Virus record (IMG/VR): IMGVR_UViG_3300046657_000038 | Location: 1-22,716 of that record | DNA from: a virus | Length of the DNA stretch: 22,716 nt | Direction: 5' to 3' (one strand) | Shown here: piece after piece, positions 6,511 through 14,419 of the stretch | Numbering within the stretch: position 1 is the stretch's first letter | How the letters are laid out: the number at the start of each line of letters is the position of its first letter | Translations under genes and position numbers: made by a program | The notes under the pieces: generated by a model | Database searches by the model: none | What the model was told of the DNA's origin: nothing | What the model saw: the letters and a program-made list of their open reading frames with translations, nothing else

Positions 6511-6762
6511 TCATCTTCCTCTCACGACGTCGTCGGGGACCTCCGGGAGGGCGAGCTTCCCGCCGACCGTCTCGCACTTGTCGCAGACGTAGAAGACGTG
6601 AGGCGACCAGTCGGCCGTCACCAGGCCTCCGTCGGCCCCGCAGTTCGCGCAGAAGACGCGCTCCATGAGGACCCCGCCGAGCGACATCGTCGTCGCTCTA
6701 CGTCGATGACCGGTCAGTCGGCAGTCGGGGAGACCTCCCTCAAGCTCGCGATCCCAGCTCAT
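6511..6762 (-). CDS. Small zinc-ribbon protein
   Basis: 83 residues with two CxxC knuckles, C38-A-N-C41 and C60-D-K-C63, separated by a GGLVTADWSPHVFYV segment: a treble-clef or zinc-ribbon layout that binds one zinc ion. The C-terminus is acidic then basic (EVPDDVVRGR). The ATG at 6762 overlaps the preceding stop (ATGA) with GGAGG upstream. Methionines at residues 26 (6687) and 33 (6666) are alternatives and would give a protein starting close to the zinc ribbon; their ribosome sites are weaker. Small zinc-ribbon proteins recur in fibre and late regions of alphaproteobacterial phages, with no known function that I can name. Confidence 0.7.
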   Translation of the reverse strand: MSWDRELEGGLPDCRLTGHRRRATTMSLGGVLMERVFCANCGADGGLVTADWSPHVFYVCDKCETVGGKLALPEVPDDVVRGR

Positions 6763-7241
6763 CCTCCCTCCGCGAACTCGACCGAGCCGTCGAAGGTCAC
6801 GCTCGCGGTTATCGAGAGCGACGTGATCTCGAAGTCGACTGGGTTCACGGCGTTCGGCATCATCTTGAACCTAGCGTCGGGCTCGACGGCGACCCACCCT
6901 CCCATCCCACCGTTCTGGGAGAAGCCGACCGTCAGGCGCGAGACGAGCGTGCCGCCTGGCGTTATCGCCGAGACGTCGTCCTTCCACGCGGTCTGCGCCG
7001 CCGGGAGGCGGAAGTTCTTCGGGGCCGGCGTGCGCGCAGTCCCGCCGCTCGCGACCGTACCTACGTTGTGCTTGAGGCGAAGCTGGGCCCCTCCGGCGGT
7101 CCCGAAGCGAGCGGCGGCGTAGAGCCCGGAGATTCCCGCCGACTCCTGGTTCGCGACGGTCTGGGCCCACCAGTGAGTGATCTCGGTCCCGGGAGTAACG
7201 TGAGTGGTCAGGGCCTTGTTCAGATCGTAGTAGAACGTCAT
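6759..7241 (-). CDS. Hypothetical beta-rich virion protein
   Basis: 160 residues, no signal peptide or membrane span. The sequence alternates short hydrophobic strands with Gly, Thr and Ser (GLYAAARFGTAGGAQLRL; ITSLSITASVTFDGSVEF), which suggests an all-beta structural protein. AGGAAGGA precedes the ATG with a spacer, and the leader closely resembles that of the beta-helix fibre gene. It lies in the block of fibre genes, so a role in the tail tip or fibre network is likely by position only. No family recognised. Confidence 0.6.
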   Translation of the reverse strand: MTFYYDLNKALTTHVTPGTEITHWWAQTVANQESAGISGLYAAARFGTAGGAQLRLKHNVGTVASGGTARTPAPKNFRLPAAQTAWKDDVSAITPGGTLVSRLTVGFSQNGGMGGWVAVEPDARFKMMPNAVNPVDFEITSLSITASVTFDGSVEFAEGG

Positions 7242-7263
7242 GGCGCTCGTTCCTTCCTGAAGT

Positions 7264-7650
7264 TCACAGAAGATTCTTGATCGCCGCCTTGTACTGAGCC
7301 ATCGTTATCTGCGGCTGAGACGCGAGGGAGCGAATCCGGTTCTCGTGGTTGAAGAGGAGGCGGAGGACGATCCCGATCGCGCTCCCGTCGTCGAGCTGAC
7401 TTATGTAGCGGTCCTTCCTCCGGTCGACCGCGTCGGGCATCCCATTCGTCGCCGACTCCGGAGCGTGGTCGATCAGGAGGTCCCACAGCTCGGCCTCCGA
7501 TCCGATCCTGGAGGTGAAGTTCCCGGGCACCGCGAGCCAAGCCAGATATACCGCCTCGGCCGACGGAACGTACGACGAGCGAGAGCTGGAGAACACCTGA
7601 GCCTCGTTTCCTCCGACGAACCAGTAGTTGTTCTTCAAGTCCATCAGCAT
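7264..7650 (-). CDS. Hypothetical fibre-associated protein
   Basis: 128 residues. The N-terminus has Y-W-F-V-G-G-N-E, then V-F-S-S-S-R-S-S-Y-V-P and A-V-Y-L-A-W-L-A, a pattern I associate with small proteins encoded beside tail fibres in alphaproteobacterial phages. The C-terminal half is helical and ends QYKAAIKNLL. I start at the ATG at 7650, with GGAGG nine bases upstream; the ATG two codons later (7644) is an alternative. It follows the beta-helix fibre by 18 bases. It may be a fibre assembly factor or minor virion protein; this is inference from context. Confidence 0.6.
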   Translation of the reverse strand: MLMDLKNNYWFVGGNEAQVFSSSRSSYVPSAEAVYLAWLAVPGNFTSRIGSEAELWDLLIDHAPESATNGMPDAVDRRKDRYISQLDDGSAIGIVLRLLFNHENRIRSLASQPQITMAQYKAAIKNLL

Positions 7651-7668
7651 CTTCGTCTTCCTCCGCTC

Positions 7669-9135
7669 CTAGATGTACTGGCCACCGTTCGCCACGCTGC
7701 CGGCCGCGTTCCCCGGGAAGTAGTTCGCGCCTCCGGCGGTGTAGATGAGACCGGCGAAGTTGGCGGAGTATCGGGACCCGGTCGCGGCCCCGCTGTACGT
7801 GTTTCCGTCGGCGATGATCCCGGAGAGTGTCGCGACGCGAGCGAAGGAGTTGCCGAAGTTCGGAGTCCCGGTGAGCGTGACCGTCTTGGCCTCGACGTAG
7901 ATGACCGCGCCGGTCCCGCCGGTGAACATGTGGGCTCCGCCTGCGCCGCCGGAGATCGTGTAGTTCCCGGTGCAAAAAATCTGAGCACCGCCGGTCTCCG
8001 CGAACATCTGTTCGCCGGCGCAGGCCCCGAAGTTGAGGTTCTGAAACTGAACCAACCCCGCCGCCTTGAGATGTATGGCGTTTCCGGAGGTCGTCGTCTG
8101 GAGCTTCATATCCTTGAGCGCGACGGTTCCCGGCAGCGGGCACGTGAAGAAGAAGCAGGGCTGAGCCGACACGTTGATCAGTACGTTGGCGGGAGTCCCC
8201 ACGTTTCCTGCCACCGTCAGGGCGCCGCCGCCGACCCAGGGGGCGGCCACCGTCAGCCCCGTGGTGTACGTCCCGTCGGCGATAGAGATCGTAACGGTCT
8301 GAGCCCCGAAGTCGAAGTCCGCCGCCGCGAGGTCGTAGGCCTTCTGGATCGTCTTGACGGCGTTACCGGAGCCGGTCGCGAGCCCGTCGTTCACGTTGTT
8401 TCCGTTCGTGTCGTCCACGAATATCGACACGGGTCCGAGGAGCTTCCACCTCTTCTCTCGGTTTATGATCCACACGTTGTTCTGATTGAAGACGAACGCG
8501 GACTGACCCGGGTAGAGGCGGAAGTTCGTCCCGCCGCTGATCAGGACGTCCTTCGCCCGCGTCGTGTCCTCGTTCAAGACCATCACGTTGAAGTCGGCGT
8601 CGTACCCGGACGCGGCGGAGAACGTCAGCGCGTAGAACGCTCCTCCGGCGAGGGCGATGGTCTTCGCCTTGTCGGCGTTCACGACGGTATAGGCGGCGGT
8701 CTTCGCGAGCCGAGTGTTCGACCACGCTCCTCCGCCTCCGGCCGCCGCCGGGACGGCCTGAATGCGAGCGAGAATCCTCCAGTTCCCCGAGCCGAGGTAC
8801 ATCGCGATGACGAGGTCGTTCGGGAGGATCGATAGGCTCGCTCCGGTCGGAGAGATCATCGACGTCGCGTTGTGAGTTATCGTCAACGTCCCGGAGAACC
8901 TGATCCACTTGAGCTGGTTCGCCAGGAGGTTGGCGTGGCTCCCGAAGGAGGAGATCGTCGCCGATCCAGTCACGATGACGTTGATGTCGGAGACGCTCCC
9001 GAGGTCCACGGTCGCGGCACTCGCGATCGACGATACGGGACCCGACACGACGTTCGAGAGCGCGGTGTTCAGGGCGGCGACGAAGGCCGCCCCGGTCAGC
9101 GGAGGGGTCGTCGTTATCTGGAGGGTCGTCGCCAT
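7669..9135 (-). CDS. Tail fibre with beta-helix domain
   Basis: 488 residues. Residues 1-30 resemble the capsid-proximal end of fibres (GAAFVAALNTALSNVV). Residues 36-124 form a domain shared with the adjacent collar-type fibre (TVDLGS, TGSATISSFGS, MYLGSGNWR). Residues 140-232 are a second beta module (KTAAYTVVNADKAKTIAL; LYPGQSAFVF). Residues 236-440 look like a right-handed beta-helix: it opens with SIFVDDTNGNNVNDGL and KTIQKAYDLA, followed by short Gly-rich repeats. The C-terminus has SRYSANFAGLIYTAGGANYF, then PGN and GGQYI, a motif seen at the end of several phage fibres. It probably trimerises and binds or degrades a surface polysaccharide; no catalytic residues can be assigned. Confidence 0.8.
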   Translation of the reverse strand: MATTLQITTTPPLTGAAFVAALNTALSNVVSGPVSSIASAATVDLGSVSDINVIVTGSATISSFGSHANLLANQLKWIRFSGTLTITHNATSMISPTGASLSILPNDLVIAMYLGSGNWRILARIQAVPAAAGGGGAWSNTRLAKTAAYTVVNADKAKTIALAGGAFYALTFSAASGYDADFNVMVLNEDTTRAKDVLISGGTNFRLYPGQSAFVFNQNNVWIINREKRWKLLGPVSIFVDDTNGNNVNDGLATGSGNAVKTIQKAYDLAAADFDFGAQTVTISIADGTYTTGLTVAAPWVGGGALTVAGNVGTPANVLINVSAQPCFFFTCPLPGTVALKDMKLQTTTSGNAIHLKAAGLVQFQNLNFGACAGEQMFAETGGAQIFCTGNYTISGGAGGAHMFTGGTGAVIYVEAKTVTLTGTPNFGNSFARVATLSGIIADGNTYSGAATGSRYSANFAGLIYTAGGANYFPGNAAGSVANGGQYI

Positions 9136-9150
9136 GGCGTTCGTTCTTTC

Positions 9151-10455
9151 TCAGAGGGCGAGGTACTTCGACACGAGAATGAAGGGGTCCATCTTGTTGT
9201 AGGCGGTCCCGGAGCCGCCGAGCGGCGTGCTCGCGGTGATCCCGGTCGTGTTAGTCGTCGTGTTGTTTCCGGCTCCCGGAGTATTGATGACGCCGACGCC
9301 AGCCGTATTGACCGCCTGCGACGAATTGGCGTAGCCGGTATAGACGTGAAGGTGTCCCGGGTCGGTGATGTTAGTCGTCAGCGTCACGACCGGAAGATTC
9401 CCCTGAGTGATGGCGAGGGTCTGAAGTCCCCCGACGGCCCCGAGCGTCGTACCGTTCGGCGTCGCGGTCGTGGAGGTGATCCTGCCGGCGGCAGATGCTC
9501 CGTTGTCGTCGAGAGCGTGGTCGCTCCTCCCGCGCGCGTCCGGGAGAACTATCGTCTTGTTCAAGTTGTAGTCCGTGATCGCGGCCGCCCGCGTGTTCCC
9601 GGGAGCCGTCCGACCTCCAGACACCGTGAGGTTCGCGTCGGAGACATAGAGGAAGATGAAGAGGTTCACCGTGTCGGCGTTCGCCCGCTCCGTCGCCGAC
9701 GACGAGGCGTTCCCGATCGTGTTCCCGTTCGCCCTCACGGCTCCTGCCAACGTACCGGTCGTGTAGAGAGAGAACAGTTCTCCGGTCTGCTTCCGGAGCC
9801 CGGAGCCCTTCTGCCAATCGAAGACGCGCCAGTTCCCGGAGCCGAGGTAGACCGCCTGGATCGTGTCGCCCGGGCCGAAGTTCAGGTCCACCGATCCCGG
9901 GAGCCTCATCGTCGTCGCGTTCTGAGTGATCTGCCCGGCGACGACGAACTCGACGAACTTCGACTCGCCGGGGTTCAGGAGGGCGCTGCTCCCGAAGGAC
10001 GTAATCGGAGTTCCCGGCAGAGACCCGGTGACGGTCAAGTACGAGGATCGGATCGACCCGAGGTCGACGGTCGTCCCGGACGCTATCGTCCCGACCCCTC
10101 CTCCGACCTTCGGCATCGCGACGTGGTTGACGCTGTCGTAGGAACCCCTGTTGACGAACACCGCCCCGTCCCAGATGCGGTGATCGTAGATGCCGGACCC
10201 TGGCGACGTGTCCATCCAGTCCTGGAACTGGGAGACGCCGATCCCCACGGTCGGGAAGTTGTTCGGCGCCGACGTCCCGGAGTTCTTGCTTATGATCGCG
10301 GTGAGCGCCGTGTTCATCGTCCCGGCGAACGTCGTCGGCGACATCGGTCCCGTCGTCGGGACGTTGAGCGAGCCCTGAGCGGCCCAGAGGATCGAGGCGC
10401 ACGCGAGCAAGAGCGCCGCGAGAGCGCCCCCGAGGTAGAAGATCGACTTCTTCAT
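9151..10455 (-). CDS. Collar-type tail fibre with signal-peptide-like N-terminus
   Basis: 434 residues. Residues 1-27 are a lysine pair and a long hydrophobic stretch (MKKSIFYLGGALAALLLAC), including an L-L-A-C sequence that fits a lipobox with Cys19. After it comes an ordinary fibre N-terminus (SPTTFAGTMNTALTAI, about 39-54). Residues 124-214 are homologous to residues 36-124 of the next fibre. Near 304-316 is VLPDARGRSDHAL, then HLHVYTG, and the end KMDPFILVSKYLAL is typical of phage tail-collar (T4 gp12-like) fibres. The ATG lies one base after the J stop (TGA-C-ATG) and only a GGGG is visible upstream, so translation is probably coupled to J. The leader could be a signal, an anchor or a mis-assigned start. 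Confidence 0.78.
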   Translation of the reverse strand: MKKSIFYLGGALAALLLACASILWAAQGSLNVPTTGPMSPTTFAGTMNTALTAIISKNSGTSAPNNFPTVGIGVSQFQDWMDTSPGSGIYDHRIWDGAVFVNRGSYDSVNHVAMPKVGGGVGTIASGTTVDLGSIRSSYLTVTGSLPGTPITSFGSSALLNPGESKFVEFVVAGQITQNATTMRLPGSVDLNFGPGDTIQAVYLGSGNWRVFDWQKGSGLRKQTGELFSLYTTGTLAGAVRANGNTIGNASSSATERANADTVNLFIFLYVSDANLTVSGGRTAPGNTRAAAITDYNLNKTIVLPDARGRSDHALDDNGASAAGRITSTTATPNGTTLGAVGGLQTLAITQGNLPVVTLTTNITDPGHLHVYTGYANSSQAVNTAGVGVINTPGAGNNTTTNTTGITASTPLGGSGTAYNKMDPFILVSKYLAL

Positions 10456-10456
10456 G

Positions 10457-13400
10457 TCAGAAACCCCATGCCTGAAGCGTCACGCTCCGTACGACGCCGA
10501 TCCCGCCGTTCTGAACCTGAACGGTGCAGCCCGAGCGAGTCAGAGCGGAGATTATAGGATCGTCGCCCGGCTGCCTATTGAGGATGGTTATCTGCGTTCC
10601 CGGGAGCGAGGCGGGAGCCGGGAGGATCACGCCGGAGCCCCCGGAGACGACGCCGCCGTTCGGCCCGGCGTTGAACGGAGCCGGTATCCCGGTGTTGTCG
10701 GGAGCGAAGACGACCGGGGTCCCGGCCGCGAGGATCGGCTTGCTAACGAGCGGGTGGTCGGTTCGCGTCGGGGCGTAGATGACGAATATGAACTGGGTCA
10801 GGAACGCGTTTATCTCCGCAGGGTCGAGCGACCGGATGAACATCCGCGCGCGAAACTTCCACCCGTTGTAGAACCCGGCCTGGTAGAGCTGCCACGGCCC
10901 GAAGTTGATGCCGTCGGTCGAGATGCTGATCTCCGGCCGGACCTCGATGAAGCGATTCGCGTCCGACCCGAAGACGTCCTCCTGGTCGAAGAAGTCTGGC
11001 GGGGCGAAGAAGTCGGAGGACACGCGCGACCCGTTCGCGCTCCAGATGACCTGGAGCAGGCACGGCGCGTTCCTCCCCATGCTAGCGACGTGGCTATCCG
11101 GGATCGTGTAGTAACCGCCCAGGCCCAAGTTGATCGCGAAGATGTCCGGGATCGCGAAGATGTCCGGGACGTCGAAGACGTCGGAGAACCCTCCCATCGT
11201 CGTCGTCCGGATGAACGTCCCGTCGTTGAGGACGTCCCCGCTGAGAGTCCCCGGCCAGTTTCCTCCGGAAGTCCCCTCGTCGAAGCTCGCGAGGATGTTG
11301 ATCGGGAGTACGCTCCCGTTGATCGTTAGGAGGGTCGGGTTCACGGAGTACGCCACGACGTCTGCCATCCGGAAGACCGCCTTCACCCAGTAGAACGCGT
11401 CGCCGATCGCCGGGATGTGAGGGTGAGCGTACGTCCCGACGAGCTGACCGCTGTCCCAGCTCGATCCCTTCCTCAGCTCGTAGAGGATCGGCGAGCGCGG
11501 ATCGACGACGACGTCCCAGTCGAGGTACGCGATGTCGCCGACGTAGGTGTGGACCAGGTTCACGACGTCCGGGAGCGGGAACGCCATCCCGAGGAGCGTC
11601 GCGCCGTCGTTCGTCAGCCACGTCGAGGTGAGGCCGGTCGCGCTCACCGCCCTCACGCGGAAGCCGTAGACCCCGCTGGCGAGGCCGAAGACGTCGAAGG
11701 TGAGGGCGCTCGTCGCCGCCGTCGCCTGCCACGTCCCGTCCGGCGGGCGGACCTGTATCTCGTAGAGGACCGCGCGCGGGTCGGGCGAGGCCTGCCACGA
11801 GAGGAGAACGTGGTTCAGAGACGGCCCGGTCGGGCTTATCCCCTCACTGAAGAGGAGGGGCGCCGGAGGAGGGGCAAGCGACCCGGACGGGAGGACCGAG
11901 TAGTTCGGCGGGACGACGATGACGTTCTGCTCTATGCGCGCGTACTTCGTCGGGTCGTGAAGGATCGCCGAGAACGCGAAGAGGTTCCTCTCGTTCTCGA
12001 TCCTCGACACGACGCGGAAGGTCCGCGGCGAGACGTCGGTCGAGGCGAGGACCCACATCGCGTTCACGACCGGAGGGGGCGAGAGCGCCGCGGCGAACGA
12101 GAGGACGTTCGTCGTCGCCGGGGCGTTCGTCAGGGTCCGCTCGACGACCGTGTCGTCGGAGAGGACGACGGAGAGCGTGTAGACCTTCGCGACCTCGATC
12201 GTTATCGGGCGGTCGACCGTGACGCTGAGGTTGTCGCCGGCGACGGCGGCGAGCCTCCCGCCGAAGTCGACGCCGGAGTACGCCGGGTCGGCGATCTTCA
12301 CGATCTCCCCCGGGACGACGTCGGCCTGGTCGAAGCTCGCGGTCCACGAGACGACCTCCGACTCGTTCTTCTCGCTGTCGAGGAGCCACCGCCCGAACCG
12401 GTTCGCCTGACCCCGGCTCGTGCAGCCGAAGGCGACGACGTCGGCCGGTCGCCAGCCCCAGCGCGTGATCTCTCCGCCGTCGCCCTCGACCGACTCGGTA
12501 TCGTCCTCGTACCCGATGTCAGGGTTCTTCCACGACACGTTCGCGAACGTGTGGCGAGCCTTCAGCGACGCCCCGGAGTAGTTGAAGTTCCCGTCGAACA
12601 CGTTCGCCGGGGCGAGGACCTTCGCCGCGTCGGCCGGCATGTCGGCGGCGACCGAGACGACGCCGGGTCCCCAGAAGAGCATCCCGCGGAACATCCCGGC
12701 GAGGATGACGAGGACCTTCATGGCGTCGTCGGCCGACGCGATAACTCCGTTGAACGTCAGGCGCGGCTCCGTCCCTCCCTCCCCGTCCGGGACGAGGCCG
12801 TCGCAGTACTGAGCGATAGCGTAGAGCGCGAACTTGTCGACCGACTCGGGCGAGATGAACTGACCGAGGCCGTAGCGGTCGTTGACGATGAGGTCGTAGA
12901 AGACCCACGCCGGGTTATCAGTCCATGCCGTCTTGAAGGTCCCGTTCCAGATGCCGACGTAGACCCTCGTCGTCGGGTCGTAGTTCACCGGGACCGATAT
13001 CTTCAGGCCGATGACCTCGTAGGTCCTCTTCGGGACCGACGAGCCGAACTGCTGAGCGTCGACGGCAATCCCGACGAGGGCCGAGTTCGGGTAGCTGAAC
13101 TGGTGGTCCTTGATCGTCGTGAACGAGTCGAAGAAGGTCTTGTTCTGGAGGTTCACCGACGTCGAGTCCGGGGTCTGCCTCCTGATCCTGAGGTCCCACG
13201 GCCCGGTCCCCGACAGCGAGAAGCGGTACGACCGCTGGTACGCCGACGTCGTCTTCCCCGTTATCGTATCGAGCGCGACCTGAACGAACGACCCTCCATT
13301 CGGCTTGATGTCGATGGCGTACTGGACCGTCGTCGGGTTGATGTCCCCGGTCGTCTTGTCCGTGTTCGCGAGGCCGGGGAAGCCCATCACGATCAGGACG

Positions 13401-13753
13401 GAGGTCGCGGCGACGTCGGTCACGGTCCTCGTCACGGTCGTCACGAACGTGACCTCGACACCGACCGGGGTCACCGTCTCGACGTTGGAGAACCCGAGCA
13501 TCGCCGGCTGGTCCGGCGTCCCCGGGGTGGTGACGACAGTCACGCCGTTGAAGTTGAACGACCCGTCGTTGTTCTGGAGCGGCGTGTCGTCGAAGAAGAC
13601 GCTCTTGAGACCGTCGACGAGGCCGACGATCTCCCCCTCCGAGATCAGGTCCACGATACGCGCGGTCGTCTTCGACTGAAGAGTGTTCGGCGCCTCAACG
13701 GGGACGTGAGGCTCGTCGCTACCGCCGCCTCTTCCTCTGACCACGAGTCCCAT
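10457..13753 (-). CDS. J: Tail tip / host specificity protein J
   Basis: 1098 residues, close to lambda J in length. The N-terminus has the J signature LQSKTTARIVDLISEGEIVG (about residues 25-44) followed by L-V-D-G-L-K-S-V-F-F-D-D-T-P-L. The middle carries tip-attachment domains with LISEGEI-type and WKNPDIGYEDDTE segments. Two FnIII-like domains follow (about 630-720 and 722-830), then hexapeptide repeats at 858-875 and 914-931 flanking a Gly-rich stretch, and a C-terminal domain with EVRPEISISTDGINFGPWQL. Lambda J forms the trimeric tail tip fibre that chooses the receptor. The ATG directly follows the stop of I (TAG-ATG). Position after K and I is as in lambda. Confidence 0.92.
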   Translation of the reverse strand: MGLVVRGRGGGSDEPHVPVEAPNTLQSKTTARIVDLISEGEIVGLVDGLKSVFFDDTPLQNNDGSFNFNGVTVVTTPGTPDQPAMLGFSNVETVTPVGVEVTFVTTVTRTVTDVAATSVLIVMGFPGLANTDKTTGDINPTTVQYAIDIKPNGGSFVQVALDTITGKTTSAYQRSYRFSLSGTGPWDLRIRRQTPDSTSVNLQNKTFFDSFTTIKDHQFSYPNSALVGIAVDAQQFGSSVPKRTYEVIGLKISVPVNYDPTTRVYVGIWNGTFKTAWTDNPAWVFYDLIVNDRYGLGQFISPESVDKFALYAIAQYCDGLVPDGEGGTEPRLTFNGVIASADDAMKVLVILAGMFRGMLFWGPGVVSVAADMPADAAKVLAPANVFDGNFNYSGASLKARHTFANVSWKNPDIGYEDDTESVEGDGGEITRWGWRPADVVAFGCTSRGQANRFGRWLLDSEKNESEVVSWTASFDQADVVPGEIVKIADPAYSGVDFGGRLAAVAGDNLSVTVDRPITIEVAKVYTLSVVLSDDTVVERTLTNAPATTNVLSFAAALSPPPVVNAMWVLASTDVSPRTFRVVSRIENERNLFAFSAILHDPTKYARIEQNVIVVPPNYSVLPSGSLAPPPAPLLFSEGISPTGPSLNHVLLSWQASPDPRAVLYEIQVRPPDGTWQATAATSALTFDVFGLASGVYGFRVRAVSATGLTSTWLTNDGATLLGMAFPLPDVVNLVHTYVGDIAYLDWDVVVDPRSPILYELRKGSSWDSGQLVGTYAHPHIPAIGDAFYWVKAVFRMADVVAYSVNPTLLTINGSVLPINILASFDEGTSGGNWPGTLSGDVLNDGTFIRTTTMGGFSDVFDVPDIFAIPDIFAINLGLGGYYTIPDSHVASMGRNAPCLLQVIWSANGSRVSSDFFAPPDFFDQEDVFGSDANRFIEVRPEISISTDGINFGPWQLYQAGFYNGWKFRARMFIRSLDPAEINAFLTQFIFVIYAPTRTDHPLVSKPILAAGTPVVFAPDNTGIPAPFNAGPNGGVVSGGSGVILPAPASLPGTQITILNRQPGDDPIISALTRSGCTVQVQNGGIGVVRSVTLQAWGF
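10961..11014 (-). repeat. Hexapeptide repeat cluster B in J
   Basis: Residues 914-931 of J read DFFAPP-DFFDQE-DVFGSD, three six-residue units of the form D-hydrophobic-F-x-x-x. The DNA copies (clusters of gaagaagtc and gaagacgtc on the plus strand) are diverged, so this cluster is older than cluster A. Confidence 0.6.
11129..11182 (-). repeat. Hexapeptide repeat cluster A in J, with a perfect 18-bp tandem duplication
   Basis: Residues 858-875 of J read DVFDVP-DIFAIP-DIFAIN. On the plus strand the 18-mer atcgcgaagatgtccggg occurs twice back to back (11133-11150 and 11151-11168), with a degenerate third unit beside it. The perfect copies indicate recent slippage or duplication. Confidence 0.8.
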
Positions 13754-14419
13754 CTAGTCGACTATCGTGTGGAAGTGTTCGAAGTTATGGCCGAACGACT
13801 GACCGGTCAGCTGCTCGACGTTTATCCCGACAGAGACGACGACGGAGCCGGTGCGGAACCTCCCGTAGACGAGCGGGACCGGTCCGCCCTGGTTCGAGGT
13901 GTTCGTCTGTCCCCCGAGGAGGAAGGACGCGTTCTGAGCGACGCCGTCCTTGGTCTCGGTCGACGGCGCGAGGAGCTGAGCAATCCCGCTCAGTGCCAGC
14001 GACGCGCCCACGGCGAAGACGACGCCGGTGATAGTGAAGCCCGCCACGGAGCCGGCGAGCGCGCCCCCGGCCCCGAAGAGCGCGGGCGACGCGTACGGGG
14101 CGATGATGGCCGCGACGACGAGCGCGACGCCAACGATGATCTTGATCGTCCCGCTATTTCCCGCCGACCCGGCGACGACCGGGACGACGTGAAGCTCGCG
14201 CGCCCCGCCCATCCTCATCGAGAGAGTGTCGACGTCGTACTCGTAGCCAGAGAGGCTCCCGCGGACAACGCGGTAGCTCCCGCGGAGGACGCTCTCCTTG
14301 AAGCCCCTCACCATGATGCAGAGCGCGCGGATCGCCTCAGCCGGGGTCGAGACGTCGAGCGGGAACGACTCCCCGAACTCGTCGCGGAGGCGACCGTGAA
14401 GGACGACGCGGCGCATCAT
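13754..14419 (-). CDS. I: Lambda I-like tail assembly protein
   Basis: 221 residues. The N-terminal half has the family pattern RVVLHGRLRDEFG (about 3-15), S-T-P-A-E-A-I-R-A-L and R-V-V-R-G-S-L. Lambda I-like features follow: ARELHVVPVVAGS, then two strongly hydrophobic Gly/Ala-rich helices (TIKIIVGVALVVAAIIAPY and the AGSVAGFTITGVVFAVGASL region), then a polar end with a GPVPLVYGRFRTGSVVVS segment. In lambda, I is needed for assembly of the tail tip with K, L and J. I start at the ATG at 14419, which overlaps the K stop (ATGA) and follows GGGAG; the adjacent ATG at 14416 is equally possible. The gene ends immediately before the J start. Confidence 0.88.
   Translation of the reverse strand: MMRRVVLHGRLRDEFGESFPLDVSTPAEAIRALCIMVRGFKESVLRGSYRVVRGSLSGYEYDVDTLSMRMGGARELHVVPVVAGSAGNSGTIKIIVGVALVVAAIIAPYASPALFGAGGALAGSVAGFTITGVVFAVGASLALSGIAQLLAPSTETKDGVAQNASFLLGGQTNTSNQGGPVPLVYGRFRTGSVVVSVGINVEQLTGQSFGHNFEHFHTIVD

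Noticed and set aside
7965-7990. A T6 run (minus strand) between GGTGC and GCACC, a possible terminator or slippery site in the beta-helix fibre
   Set aside because: The T run is in the loop rather than after the stem, and it is not in X XXY YYZ phase; the frame continues normally to a typical C-terminus.
8872-10557. A 561-codon plus-strand open frame across the fibre genes, with a similar one at 7345-8835
   Set aside because: Arg-rich composition without motifs, antisense to recognisable fibre domains.
11133-11168. Tandem 18-mers as a CRISPR-like array
   Set aside because: The units are directly adjacent with no spacers and encode in-frame hexapeptides of J.
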